Positions 22,208 to 34,402 of a stretch of 64,000 nucleotides of DNA are shown here, piece by piece. The notes beneath the pieces are model-generated. The model saw nothing but the letters and a program-made list of their open reading frames with translations, made no database searches and was not told the origin of the DNA. Position 1 is the first letter of the stretch. Each line of letters begins with the position of its first letter. Made by a program: the position numbers and the translations under genes. The DNA lies in assembly GCA_011503125.2 (NCBI GenBank), contig WWBZ02000073.1, positions 806,001 through 870,000 on the forward strand. Direction: 5' to 3'. The stretch is from Botryosphaeria dothidea. Taxonomy: Eukaryota; Ascomycota; Dothideomycetes; Botryosphaeriales; Botryosphaeriaceae.

Positions 22208-22711
22208 GGCTCGCCGGAACGGGACACTGACTTCAACTACTAGACCAGTGTGTCCAGGTTTGATTGTGAGAGTCACCGCATTTATGGGATATCATGGTTA
22301 GAAGAGAGCATGTGGAGACATGTGGAGAGATCTGGGAGATGTTGAAGCCACGGTATCGACTCGAAAGATGTATGGAAGGATGGCTGTTGATCAAAGATTC
22401 AAAGGGGATTTGTGAAGGCTGAGGAGCTCCAGCAGACGAGGGGATTGGGGAAGAAAGTGTGATGGAACGTCGTCGCGAGCAGACAGCGAATCGCCAGGTA
22501 GATAAGATAATCAGATCAACGATAAAACTCCACCGAGCCAATGATGCCTGAGGCCTGTCACATGGTCCTAGCGCCCAGCCCTGTCCGCATCGCTGCCCCC
22601 TCTCGTTTCTCGGCACGCAATCCGGGGGCTGACAACTCCCTTTGCCCACCGTGTCCGCTCTTCGGATAATCTCAGTGACCGCCAGCCACTCCCGCAATCC
22701 TTAATCGCCCA
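22208..22711. other. Intergenic
   Basis: Between gene A and the Zn2Cys6 regulator. No gene; probable 3' end of one and promoter of the other. Confidence 0.5.
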
Positions 22712-25302
22712 ATGAAGCCGTCTCCCCCTCCCTCCTCCGCCTCGTCGTCGTCGGACGAGTACGACAACGACGACAGCGGCGGCAGCGGGACGAGCCCGTC
22801 GTCATTATTCGTCGCCTCGGCTGCGGGAGGAAGCAGCCCCCAAAATGCTGCCCGCGCGACCACTCCGCGCACCTCGGACGGCAGCAATCTACTCGATCAA
22901 CAGGGCAGCACGGGAAGATCATCCAGAAGAACGGCTCGCGGGAAGGTCTGGTTCGCCCCTTCTGTTTCGTTAAAAAACTTAATCTATATCTTCTATCCTG
23001 TGATCCACTTCTTGCCGAATAGGAGTTTTTCCTCTTTTTCTTTTTGTTTGCCGTTTGTGGGAGCCTTTGTTTTCTGATGCGTGGTGTTTCACACAGGCTT
23101 GCAAGAGATGCCGCCGGATGAAAATCAAATGCGATGGCGTGACCCCGGTTTGCGGGACTTGCCGCAAGCGGGCCCTGCATTGCGCCTTCACCGTCGTGGA
23201 AAAGCCACAGAAGCCTCGGAGAAGGTGAGTCGTTGTCTTTTTGTGCACGAAAAAGCTTCTTTCGTTTCGTTGTGTTCGGACATCGGGTACGGAGAACAGC
23301 CGAGATTCGAGATCTGTCCTTGCTGATCAGCCCCGGCTTTTCTCGGGATTTTGATAGGGAAGAGTACGTTCAGGCGCTCGAGAATCGGCTCAGCCGAATC
23401 GAATCGCTGGTCCAGGCCTCGGGCATTTTGGAGGAGCAGCCGCAGCAGCAACCGCCGCAGCCGGGGATGTCGAGTGGGAACGATGCGGAGCGCGACGTCG
23501 GCATCCATGCCGTGACGGCGGATGCTGAGATTTCCGGGCCGAGTGGGCCAAGACGGGAGAGAATGAATTCAGGTGACCTTTCCCCACAGTTGCTTTCCTT
23601 ATCGTCGCCATGATGCTGACCTCCAGCGAAGAGTTCTGGCGGCACTGTATCCGCAAATCGAAGCGGCCGGAATGGATCAACGACATCATCGAGGGCGTCG
23701 TCTCCCGCGGTCTGGGGCTGATGGATAATCCTCTGGCCGGCTCGCGGAGCTGGAACAGGTATTCCCAGCTGCCGCCAATGGACGAGATGCTGTCTCTCAT
23801 CAACGACTTCTTCGACACGTGCAATTTCTTGGTGCCGTTGTATCACCAGGACACGTTTATGTTCCAGCTGTATGAGAACCTCTCGGCTGGATTCAATCAA
23901 TCAGCAGGCTGGTGGGCGAGTCTTAACACTGTCCTTGCTCTGGCATACATATCGAGAACAAGAAGCACGTTCTTTCCTCAGGAGTTGGAAAAGAAGGCCT
24001 GGCAGTATATGAAGGGCGCACTTGCCATTCAAGCTGAACAACCAGCCTTGGACTTCGATGTCACTAGTGTTCAGGCATTGGTTGGAATGGTACGTGAGCC
24101 TTGTCAGGAGACGTAATCAGCAATGCTAACTCTGGCTTCTTAGGCGCTATTCTTTCAGATTACGTCTTTTAATTCTCAAATTCCCTCCATGATGCTTGCC
24201 ACGGCCATCAGGATCGCACACGGTATAGGCTTGCACGTCAACTCTGACGACCCTAACATGAGTGCTATTGAGAAAGAACAGCGGAGACGAGTATTTTGGA
24301 TTGCATATATCTTCGATCGCGAGTAAGCAAAAGTTTCTTCCCGATTTGTTCTTACTGGATCTAATTCAATACAGGCTCAGTCTGCGTACCGGTCGTCCAC
24401 CGCTACAAGACGATGACGACATGTGCATCGACCTGCCACAGGACAACCCACCGGACAAGGTGGGTTATGTCGGCGATGCACACATCTTCAAAGCAAAATG
24501 CACTTTCGCACAAATCCAAGGAAGGGTCTACAAACAGCTATATTCAGACCAGGCCTGGAAACAACCGCGAGATGAAATTCTAGCCTCCATCGCAAACCTT
24601 GACCAAGAGCTCGAAACTTGGAGGATCGGCATACCCGAAGACCTTCGGCCGGGGAACTCGATGCGAGATCTGCCATCTCCTTACAACAGCCACATCCTGA
24701 TCCTGCATTTCTGCTACTGGTACTGCTTCGGTCTCATCCACAAGCGTTATGCCATCTCCGTCAAGGTCGCTGCCGAGTGGCCGGATGCTGCTGTCCCAGA
24801 ATCGATATCGCCAACGGTGCCTGGATCGTACGTCTGCGACGCCGCCCGGAATATGGTGCAACTTCTTCGAGACCACCCACCGAGCGCGAAGGGAACAAGA
24901 TGGTAAAGATGCCGCTCACAACTCATAATTACCGTTATCGAGTGCTAACGCTGAGCGAATAGGTACACGCTCTACTACTGCGCGGCCTCCCTAGTCACGC
25001 TCTTTGGCAGCATCCTCAACAACCCTGCCAACGAGACCGCCGACGCCGACTTGGACCGCATCCGTACCGTGCTCCGTTTCTTGGGCTTGATCTGCGAGGA
25101 GGACAATCACGATGCCCACACGCTGTTCGACTTGTGCCTGAAGCTCGAGCGCATTGCGGTGGATGTGCTGGAGAAGATGCGGAGGGATGAGCCTAGGCAT
25201 ACGCCGCCGGAGCGCCAGCTGGAGCAGCGCGAGGAGCTTGATCGCCAGATTCAGAAGCAGTTGCATTTTCATGGACGGTTTTTCTCACCGCTGGATGTTT
25301 GA
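22712..25302 (+). CDS. Zn2Cys6 transcription factor with fungal-specific TF domain
   Basis: Gal4-type regulator. Seven exons: 22712-22945, 23097-23224, 23358-~23572, ~23632-24089, 24144-24322, 24375-24902, 24963-25302. The Ser-rich N-terminus is followed by the binuclear cluster CKRCRRMKIKCDG + CGTCRKRALHC, all six cysteines present, encoded almost wholly by exon 2. A coiled-coil linker (EEYVQALENRLSRIESLV) leads to the middle-homology region (Fungal_trans, PF04082): DFFDTCNFLVPLYHQDTF, ATAIRIAHGIGLHV, EQRRRVFWIAYIFDRE, LSLRTGRPP. The exon 3/4 junction is uncertain: the standard donor at 23573 only fits a weak AAG acceptor at 23631. The stop codon is embedded in a (GAT)n repeat. The target pathway is unknown; nearby P450s and transporter are candidates only by position. 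Confidence 0.92.
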
Positions 25303-25320
25303 TGATGATGATGATGATGA
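25301..25320 (+). repeat. (GAT)n microsatellite over the stop codon
   Basis: Six GAT units plus GA, overlapping the TGA stop (25300-25302) of the Zn2Cys6 gene. Length changes would not alter the protein, as the stop is at the very start of the repeat. Confidence 0.8.
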
Positions 25321-26280
25321 CGGTGAGGGTGGTGCATTGTGATTGGCGTCTGAATGGAACGTTTAGGTTTCGGGTATTTTCACAGAGTAGGGCGTCATCA
25401 GCATGCAAATTACGCTTAAAATTCCGGAATGTCTTGGTTTATATTGCTTTTCATATGCCTAAGATCCCTACCTGCAGCGCATTAGGAGTATTGGGAAGGT
25501 TTTTTAGCTACAGTTTTCTTCGCACTAACGAGGATTTCCGTGTGCTGTACGTGGTCGCGCGCGCAGCTGACATGTCTACGAGTCTACTCATTTTCTTATC
25601 TGCTTGATTGACCAGTGTTGTACAGTAAATCTTCGAGCATGTCGTCCAACGAAGCTTCGAACTAAGATGTCGATCCGGCAGCTAATGAGAAAAATGCAGA
25701 TGTGAATTGATACGCAATACGAATGCGCGTATTCACACCTATACGCACACGCTGCTTCCCCAAATAAGCTCCACATACCCTTACAATACCTTATTCGGCA
25801 TCAGACGAACCTTGTTGCAGCAGAACCTCGTGCAGCGCAGTCAGTTGAGCATGTGGGACGCAGAGCATGGGTAGCTTGTTAGTGCGGAGAATCCCCGTCG
25901 CTGATCGGGCAAATTTTCTTATTTTTGCCATGTTGGTTGTGAGTTTAGAGCCCATAGGGTCACTTCGCGCGGAGTTTTTTTTCCTGAGCGTGCGACACGG
26001 TTGCCTGATACTTCCGGAAAGCATGGGTGCCGTGCAAATCATCGTCGAGGCTGTTTCCGCAACTTTCCGCCTTTGTGCTACATCTTGTCAAACATATAAC
26101 ACTGTTGCACAACGGCGTGGCCCCCGAGGATCGGTGTCTCGACCCAGAGTCACTATCAAGCGTGCGGGGATTTTTTTCGTGTACAACACCAATCGCCCTC
26201 GATAACCTTGCTAGGAACGCGCTACTTCGATCCTTTCACATCTAGTTCTTTGCCTCGCTACTTGCCTATCAACATTTAAA
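25303..26280. other. Intergenic
   Basis: AT-richer spacer before the first P450. No gene; frames such as 25867-26205 lack any family signature. Confidence 0.5.
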
Positions 26281-28211
26281 ATGGCAGTCCTCGCCTCAGT
26301 CAATCCTCCAGCCAGCTTTCCGCAGCTCCTCGGTATCATCGCCGTGGTAGCCATCACCTATGGCTTGTACGCGCTGTACGGCGCTCTGACGTCGCAGAGG
26401 CCGTACCCGAATATTCTACTCGTAGAAGGAAAGGGCGGGGTCGAGGCCGGTAAGAGACGGTTTATTGCAAACAGTCAAGGAGTCGTCGCATCGGCAATGA
26501 TGCAGGCTGTAGGCATTTCTCCTTCATCAATTTCCACCATGCGGATATCTGACTTGCGAGATACAGGCCAAAGGCGTCATCTGCCAGATTTACACTGACA
26601 CCGGTCCAAAGATCTTGCTGAAGCCAGAGCACATATCCGAGATCAAGAGCGATCCAAACTTCAGCTTCGACGAAATCAACAAGACTGTGAGCAAGCACTG
26701 CAAAGTTATTCCCATGATGGAGGCTGACGCGGCCTGTGTTCGGAAAGGATTTTTTAGCGGAACTCAACAGCTTTAAACCGTTCATCATGGGCGAGAATGC
26801 CATGGAGCTGTTCAAAGGAATCATACGGGTGAACTTGACGCAGTCTCTTGGTACATGCACACTGCCGCTTTGCTACCACTTCAACAAACAGCTTTGAGCT
26901 GACTACGGCGCAGGAAGACTCACCGTCGCCCTCTCCGAGGAGACGGCTCTGGCATTGGACACGCATTTCCCGCCATCCAAAGGTCTGTCTACATGGCTTT
27001 CCTACCCGCCAGTCTCTCACTCACACCTGCTGAATCATGAACGGCAGAATGGAAGCAAACCCCCGCCCTCGCCCCGCACCTCGTCCACTTCGTCGCCCAA
27101 CTCTCCGCGCGCGCCTTCCTTGGCCTGCCCATCTGCCGCGACCCGACCTGGCTGCGCATCTCGGGCGACTGGACGCGCGCCTTCTTCAGCACCACGACCG
27201 TAATACGCCGCTACCCGCCATGGTTGCGCGAGCTCGCCTTCCGCTTCGCGCCGGAGGTCAAGACGCTCAAGCAGACGCACCGCGACGCCTACCGCATCAT
27301 CGACGCCGAGCTGCAGCAGCGGCGCGCGGAGCGGCGGGAGAAGGGCAGCGAGCGCAAGGCCATCGACACGCTGCAGTGGTTCGACGACGCCGTAGCGGCT
27401 TCCGGGAGGACAGGCGAGCTGGACATCGTCAATGGGCAGCTCAGCCTCACGCTCGCGGCCATCCACACGTCGTCGAACGCGCTGGCGCACGTCCTCTTCG
27501 ACCTGGCCATGCGACCTGCCCTGGTCGACGAGCTGCGCGCCGAGATTGTCGAAGTGTTGGGCGCGGAGGGCAGCGGCAACGGCAGCGGCAAGCCCGTCGC
27601 GCAGTGGCAGAAGACCAGCCTCTACCGGCTGCGGCTGCTCGACTCGGTGCTCAAGGAGTCGCAGCGCCTCAACCCGTTCGCCGTGCTCTTGCTCAAGCGC
27701 GTGGCGCTGCGCTCGTGCACGCTGTCCGACGGCACGCACATCCCAGTCAGTTAAAACCCTTCCCCCCTCCCCCCACAAACACTCCCCACGCACCAAGTGC
27801 AAGCAGACTGATGTCAGTTCTCGCCCCAAGGCCCGCGCCACCGTCGCCATCCCCACCACCTACATGCTCGACCCCGCCCGCGCCTACGCCTCGGCCTCCC
27901 CGCCCGAAGTCTTCGACGGCCACCGCTTCGCCGCCCTGCGCGCGTCCCCCGGCGAGGAGAACCGCTGGCAGTACGTGACGACGGGCGCCGAGCACTTCGG
28001 GTTCGGCGTCGGGACGCACAGCTGCCCCGGCAGGTTCTTCGCGAGCAACGAGCTCAAGATCGCGCTGGTGCACGCGCTGGTCAAGTACGATTGGCGGTTG
28101 GTCGGGGGAGCGAAGCAGAGGCCGGAGAATTGGTTGACGGCGGATCAGATTTTTCCGAATCGCGAGGCGGGGTTGGAGTATAGGTCGAGGGAGGAGGAGA
28201 TTGTGTTGTAG
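26281..28211 (+). CDS. Cytochrome P450 monooxygenase (P450-1)
   Basis: Heme-thiolate monooxygenase; substrate unknown. Six exons: 26281-26508, 26567-26686, 26748-26850, 26914-26982, 27048-27745, 27807-28211 (540 aa). The N-terminal anchor has one TM segment (LLGIIAVVAITYGLYALYGAL), placing it at the ER membrane. QIYTDTGPKILLKPEHISEIKSD is the usual beta-1 region; ALVDELRAEI in helix J', ExxR as KESQR in helix K; heme loop FGFGVGTHSCPGRFFA with the Cys ligand. The oxygen-binding I-helix reads AAIHTSSNALAH, lacking the common AGxxT; this divergence is seen in some fungal families acting on large lipophilic substrates. The last acceptor is uncertain (CAG at 27806 keeps the frame; an AAG slightly downstream would also). 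It lies next to the Zn2Cys6 gene on the same strand. Confidence 0.93.
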
Positions 28212-30573
28212 TTTTTGGGGGGGAGAGGGAGTTGATATGAGGGGGGAGGCTTCTGGTGGTTTGGGCGCTGTGGTGCGTGTGGTTTCATTCAATCGGATCG
28301 CGACCGGGCCAGGGAGTTCCTCTGGGCATGTCTTACGGCTGTCGAGGTCTCGCACGAGCATTTGGTAGCCGTTCTGGCTATTTTCGGGAGACCATTAGGC
28401 TCATCGCGGGAAGCTTTTCCATCTGACAATGACAGGGACACCTATCTTCCTGGAAATTCTCTTGATCTTGGCGAAGTAGGGATGGAATACGGCTTTATTC
28501 TTTCATGAATTGACGGCTTCTTACGGCAGCGTGTAGAATGCTCAAGAACAATGCACCAAGAAACATTTGCTTGGAGACTCTCGTGATCTTTCACTCGTTC
28601 GATTTCCATATCTTCAAGCAGACGGAAAGAGTCTTGCTTGATGTCTTCTCTCGAGTAGTGTACAATCCGAGAAACTGCTAACAGCAGCATCATGGGCTTT
28701 GACCTGATCGTTTTTGCAAGGACAGGCTTCATCGGTGCGGTAAAAGGAGCCAGAACATGGAGGAATTTGCAAGAAGAACGCCAATATGCAAATCAAAGAC
28801 TGTCTTTCTCGATTTTCTAACGCTGCCAACCTCCGACATTTCCATGTGGGGTTTCCCATGCTATGTTTCACGGATACTACATTTGATGAAGCTTTACATT
28901 TACACGAAAACAATGCACGCCTCAGACACACCAGTCAGCCTTGCAGACGCGTGACCGGCCCAGCGTTACTCAGTCCGGCATTGTTCATCGGCAACGCCAG
29001 GCTCACAATATGAGAGCACGGCAACCCATCCGCATCACGTTCCAATCTAGCATGTGCAGCATAAGTACGGGATCACGTCAGGCCCGGAGGCTGGAGCACG
29101 ATAGACTCAACAAGTTCGTGCACGTATCCCTCCTAAATTACCGTTCTATTTGCTTCACATACCATAAGTAGAGATGCTGTAGGCTAAAAGATTCAAGTCC
29201 TGGAAGGCTGGACGGATATGAGCATCACGGAAATGCTACGTTCGCTTGCTGTGGCACGCTGACAACCTGCACCGTCGACACTTTTGCCGTTCTACATCAA
29301 GTAAACTCCGATGCGCCGAATTTACAGGCAACTACTCAGAACGGGCGACATTCATTGGGGGGTTCGAGGGCTGTAGAAGACGGCCTATATTGGGAGCTGG
29401 TGCTAGCTACGGCGCATAGCGCAGCTGTGAAAGGGACATGAGGGCAACCTTAGCTGCGTATGAGATGCTACGCCTGCTCTAATGCTGCTGTGGTATCATT
29501 ACATGCTATAGCTCGACCTTCGAAGGCGCGCATACACGTCACGCGGCGGCACCGCGTACCTTCTTGCGCCTTCGAAGGCATTGAATGGATGCGGTCGTCA
29601 CCCCACAGGGCTGCGGCTGCGGCTGCGGGCCGACCCGCCTCTGCAGATCAGCCACGCGTGCACGGTCGCCCCAAAAACAATGTCCCTGACGCCATTGGTG
29701 CTCGCCCAGGACAGCCAGGCAAAAGTCGAGTCCCTGGGCAACGCAGCGCACTTCGATGGTGCCTCTCTTTACCCTAGGGCGACGAGTATACTTCGGAGCG
29801 AGGTGTACCCGTGCTGTCCATCGCGGTGCCGCCGCCTATATCAATCCCCTCCACCTCCACTCCTACACTCTTCCTCTCCATCTTCGCTACCGCTTTCCTA
29901 CGAAGGTCCTCGAGCTTGTAAGCGTTCGACGTTGCGTTCGGCAGTTCCTTACTCCTCGCACCCGCCAATCAATCGCACACTACCGGTCCCGCATCCTGCG
30001 ACCTCGCTCCACAACCACCCTCGACGAACACCTCGCTGCGACCAACTCCGCTTCTCCCTCCCACCTACCTCGACCCGTTTGCTAGCATCTGCCGAACCAG
30101 CTCCAAAGGCTAGGCAGTGCCCCCCTGCAAGCTTCCTTCGGTAAGTTCCCAGGCATTGCTACCCCTGACCAGCATACTCTGCCTCGCATCACTCTGCCTC
30201 GCATCACTCTTTGCCTTAACACCCGCCCACCACCCACCCGCGCCTTCGTCACGTCAACAACACAACGTCAACATCACAGCCCCTCGACGCGTAGTCGAAG
30301 TTAGTGGGTCACATTACTCCACTTTTGCACAACATCCCGACCCCTACCCACCCTCTTGCCAACTCCATCACTTCCACCTCGCAATACCTTCACGCCCTAA
30401 CACCCTACCTCAAGCACTTGTAATCAACTGCATCATCTCTACTTGTTCAAGTACACTGCTTACCAATTATTCAACTTACAGCTCACTCAACCAGCCCCTT
30501 CCTTCCAACCCGACGACCACTCCCCTTCGGGTCCACCCAGCCGTCACCCACCTCAACCGGTCAAGCCGCCATC
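28212..30573. other. Intergenic, including long CT-rich leader of gene B
   Basis: No gene supported in 28212-29800. From ~29820 to 30573 the plus strand is rich in C and CT/CA words, and it runs into the ATG of RCDE gene B. It is a probable 5' UTR or promoter. It contains a direct repeat of TCTGCCTCGCATCAC at about 30178-30207 and a 13-bp inverted repeat at 29517-29578. Confidence 0.45.
29517..29578. repeat. 13-bp inverted repeat with palindromic arms
   Basis: CCTTCGAAGGCGC (29517-29529) and GCGCCTTCGAAGG (29566-29578) are perfect reverse complements, 36 bp apart. Each arm contains the 10-bp palindrome CCTTCGAAGG. It lies about 1 kb before gene B; a dimeric regulator site is one possible reading. 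Confidence 0.6.
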
Positions 30574-32449
30574 ATGTCCAGGCGTTCAACGCGCAAGTCC
30601 GTTGGCACGCCCAACTACAAGATCGACCGCAAGTCACTCGACGACTCGGACGACTCGGCCCAGTCGAGCGCGTCCGAGCAGCATGACGACCAGGACGACG
30701 TGAGCACCGAGGACGAGTACGAGGCCGATGCCAACGACGAGAGCGAGGACGATGGGTTCGGCGACGGTGACGAGCCAGTCGACCTGAGCGATCTGAAGCC
30801 CGACGCGCGCGAGGTCAGTAACCTTGACGACGTTCCCCCCCCCCCCCCCCGACCACTCCATCGCAACTGACACTTCTCTCCACCCACAGCCCACCAAGTC
30901 GAAGCGCAAGCAGAAGCGCCCCTCCACCGCTCCCGCCGGCCCGTCCGAGGAGGAGCTGGAGGCGCTCGCGCAGGAGCAGCACGAGGTCCGCGAGATGGCG
31001 TGGAAGCTGGCGCATCCGCCGCGCAAGGCCTTCAAGGCCACCGAGTCCAAGCTCGAGCGGGCTTGGATGAACAAGGAGTGCGGCTGGATGTTCCGCAACA
31101 ACAACAACCGCATGCAGGTCTCCGGCCCGGTCCTGCAGTACTTCCAGCGCCAGACCGTCAAGGACCCCAAGACCGGCAAGCCCGCCGTCGACTGGGACCA
31201 CCCGGACCACGGCGCCAACGCCGTCAACCTCGCCCGGAGCTACGTCAAGTGGCTCTGGGACGACGGCGTCGCCGACGCGCGCATGGCCCACCCGCTCGAC
31301 ATCGACGAGCGCCAGGACGTCCGCTGCGACGAGGCCTTCGGCACCCACCAGCACGCCAACGACAGCCGCCACCCGCACAGCACCGCCTGCAGCGAGCCGC
31401 CCGCCGTGCACGCCGCGCTGCACGAGGAAGGCAAGACCGACTATAGAGGCCTCTACGACTTCCGCCAGCACGACTTCGTGTACTGCGCCGCCTGCCGCGC
31501 CCACCAGCGCGCGCACCTCTCCGCCTCCGCCCGCCTCGGCGAGCTCGAAGGCGCGCTCTTCGCGCTGTGCGGCCCGCACGCCGAGCGCGCGCTGCACGAG
31601 TACGGCGCGGGCTGGGCCGGCTGCAAGTGCGACCTGGCGCCGCGCTGCCTGGCGCACCGCGGCGCGCACCTCGCCTCGCTCGCCGCGGCCAAGCGCGCCT
31701 TCGAGGACGCGCCCGCCAACCGCGTCGCGTCGGCGGCCGGCACGGGCGACGTCGTCGTGCGCTGCCCGGACTGCCCGCGCCCGCCGTTCCCGCACGCCCG
31801 CCCGTTCGCGTTCAAGTGCGTGCACTGCGACGGCTACGTCGTGATGCCCAGGGGGCCCGCGCTGGCGTGGAAGCATCGGCCCGCGCGCCTGCAGAAGTTC
31901 GTGCGCGAGCTCGACCAGCCCAACTACTTCGACTTGCTGTCACCCGAGACGCGCCGGCAGGTCGAGCTGCGCGACCGCGAGTACTGGGAGCTGCACGGCG
32001 GCGACGGCGGCGACGGCGAGGCCGACGACGACGTCGAGCAGGACCAAGTCGAGGAGGACGAGGACGAGGAGGGCCCCAACGGCGACTGGGACCTCACCGC
32101 CGACGAGCTCGCCGCCCTCAACCAGGCCGGCCCCATCGTCGACCACGACGACGAGCAGCCCCCCACCGAGGAACAGCAGTCCGCCCGCGCCTTGTTCCCC
32201 GCCCGCCCGCTCGACTCGCCCTTCAACCGCGTGTCGACCGCCCACGCCAGCGGCTCTGGCGCTGGTCCTGCTTCTGCTTCTGTTGGTTCTGTGGCTGCCA
32301 GCACCGCTGCTCCCGCCTCGTCTGGCCCGGTCACCACCATGGCCATCAAGCGCAAGCGCTCCAGCTCCCCCGCGCCGGCTGCTAAGCGCCAGCGGTCTGA
32401 CTCGCCGGCGTCGGTTGCTAGCGACTGGCGCCGGGCAAAGGAGGAGTAG
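30574..32449 (+). CDS. RCDE-family Cys/His-rich protein B
   Basis: Unrecognised family. Exons 30574-30813 and 30890-32449 (599 aa). The phase-0 intron is GTCAGT...CCACAG with a 16-C tract (30835-30850). The N-terminus is basic then acidic (SRRSTRKSVG; DEYEADANDESEDDG), followed by basic KSKRKQKR, suggesting a nuclear protein. Conserved region: KLAHPPRKAFKATESKLERAW, VNLARSYVKWLW, DVRCDEA (~224), VYCAACRAHQ, LCGPHAE, GCKCDLAPRCLAHRGAHLASL, RCPDCPRPP, FAFKCVHCDGYVVMP. After it comes a long acidic low-complexity tail and a basic KRKRSSS patch. The TAG at 32447-32449 is followed in the same frame by 42 more acidic codons to TGA 32576-32578. Very GC-rich at third positions, as are C and D. Confidence 0.88.
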
Positions 32450-32578
32450 GGCTGGGTCGGGGGCGACGAGGAGGACGGGGAGGGGGAGCGCAGCCTGTAC
32501 GAGCTCACGGAGTCTGAAGGCTCCGACGAGTTTTCCGAGAGTGACGACGACGACGATGAGGAGGTGGAGGAGGTGTGA
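32450..32578 (+). other. In-frame acidic extension beyond the stop of gene B
   Basis: Directly after TAG (next codon GGC) the same frame continues GWVGGDEEDGEGERSLYELT, then SDEFSESDDDDDEEVEEV, and ends with TGA at 32576-32578. The composition matches the acidic tail before the stop, so the sequence looks recently or conditionally coding. Options: a new nonsense mutation (GAG to TAG), stop read-through, or a sequencing error. Confidence 0.65.
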
Positions 32579-34402
32579 GGGGATACCTCTCTGGAGGATG
32601 GTGGTTTCTGCGTTTCCTGCTCTTGTGTTCTTTTGGTTTTTTGCTTCCCTTCCCTTTCGTTGATGTTGAAGCGATGGCGATGGTGGGGTTCTTGAGGGTT
32701 CTGGGTGGAAAAAGTGCTTTTTTTGGTTTGGGCGGGTACGTGCGGGTCTTGGCTGGATCTGCCTCTGCTATGGCTTTGCTTTCGGTTTCTTTATTTGGGT
32801 CATTCGTGGAGGGGGGTAATTCTTGGGATGCCCTGGCCATGGTGTGGAGGTTTTGCCTCTGCCGGTAGCGGTCTGTGGTTCCCGGTCATGTTTTCCTGCT
32901 GCATGTTCAAAAGTGTTTCCAGAGACGAGTTTGACGATTAGACGAAGATACAGACGGACGAGAGACGAGGCAACGATAGACGAGGGTTGGTAGGCGCGGA
33001 TATAGCGCTTGAGAGAAGATACATAGAAAGGTATAAAAGCACAAAAAATGTGTAAAAAAAAAAAAAAGGCCCAGCTTTGCTGTACGACGTGACGTCTGGG
33101 GTGTTTTAGCAGCAGTAACAGAAGACGTTAGATATACTCGGGCCATTCACTCTAGACGGCCCAGGTGCAGAAAAGTCTTCACTAGAAGCCAGAAATTGTT
33201 CTTCCACTGGCTTGAACGAGGATGTGATCCATCCTAACACGAGTGTCAGTCAGTTTCATGGACACTCTTTGTTCGGATGGATGGTTGCACTCTGCGTTCG
33301 TATTCGCGCTTTCTGTTTCAATTTTCTCAGGATAGACCCACGTCATCAAGCCCAGCGGAAGTGGCAAGAAGCAATGGCGTGTGTGAAAGATGGGGGATCA
33401 AAAGACGACGTGTCGTCGAACTGCCACGAAACCGATCGGCCCGATTCCCGGAATTCACCCACTACAATAATTAGCCAATGAGAGGCTTTCAATTACGAGA
33501 TTCTCGTTACAATACGGCTGCTCGCATTACGTCGTACCTCGTCTCGGATTTTGCAGTACTTGATTCGTCGATTATGATTTGCACGAGAGTCGGAATGTGG
33601 GCAGGTTTCAGAAAATCCCGGGTTCCGGTGAGCCTTCCATCTTACTCTTGCACAGAGAATGCGCACCCGTCCAATCGGCAACCTCTGTCTCCCCTATTTA
33701 CTGTAATCGTCGCCCCCTAGCTTCACATGCGCGCCACAGCCTCATTGCCTACGCATTATAGAGATGTCGCAGAATGTATTCCGCATAGCCACAACTACTA
33801 CTTACCACCTACGTCCCATGTTGGTATTAGAAACGCGTGTCTGATTGCTAAGGGCCCCGTAACGGGAGAAATGCCGATATGAGAGGATCTTGCATCCCAG
33901 TCTCCGCAACGAATCTGCCAAGTCACCATTCACAATCATTAACCAGCCGGCCGTGCTCTTTGCCCCACACCGTCTAGCCCAGGACGATCTGAGGCTGTGC
34001 ATCCCACGGAAAGCCCTTGAGGTAAGGCTCTCCACTCGTACTCGCTGCGACAACTATTCAAATCCGAGGCATCGGGAGCGCAAATTCCGGGTCTATTGTG
34101 AATGGATAGGTAAATGATCTGCGGACTAGTCGATCAGTGGACAGAAACATCGCGCCTTCACGTTGCAGTTCCTCCTACTTTCCGTGGCTAGGCAAATATC
34201 AACGTTAGGGACAGGTGGGTCTCCAGCCGCAACCTCATAAAGACGTTGAGCCCTGTGGCTTGGTGGATCTTACCGTCCAAACCGACATCTTCTCTTTTCC
34301 CTCCCCAACCAGTAGCTTTCCAAAGCAATTCTAGAGTCCATTTTCGCAGTCCCTTCTCATTCATTATCCTCAGCTGAGTAGGCCAGGCCTATCAACGAGG
34401 CC
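32579..34402. other. Intergenic
   Basis: No gene supported. It contains a 14-A run at 33054-33067, about 500 bp after gene B. The rest is unremarkable spacer up to the second P450. Confidence 0.5.

Noticed and set aside
27035..27859. 274-codon minus-strand frame opposite P450-1
   Set aside because: Antisense of the P450 exon with ExxR on the plus strand.
30815..31876. 353-codon minus-strand frame opposite gene B
   Set aside because: Same antisense effect; gene B carries the conserved blocks on the plus strand.
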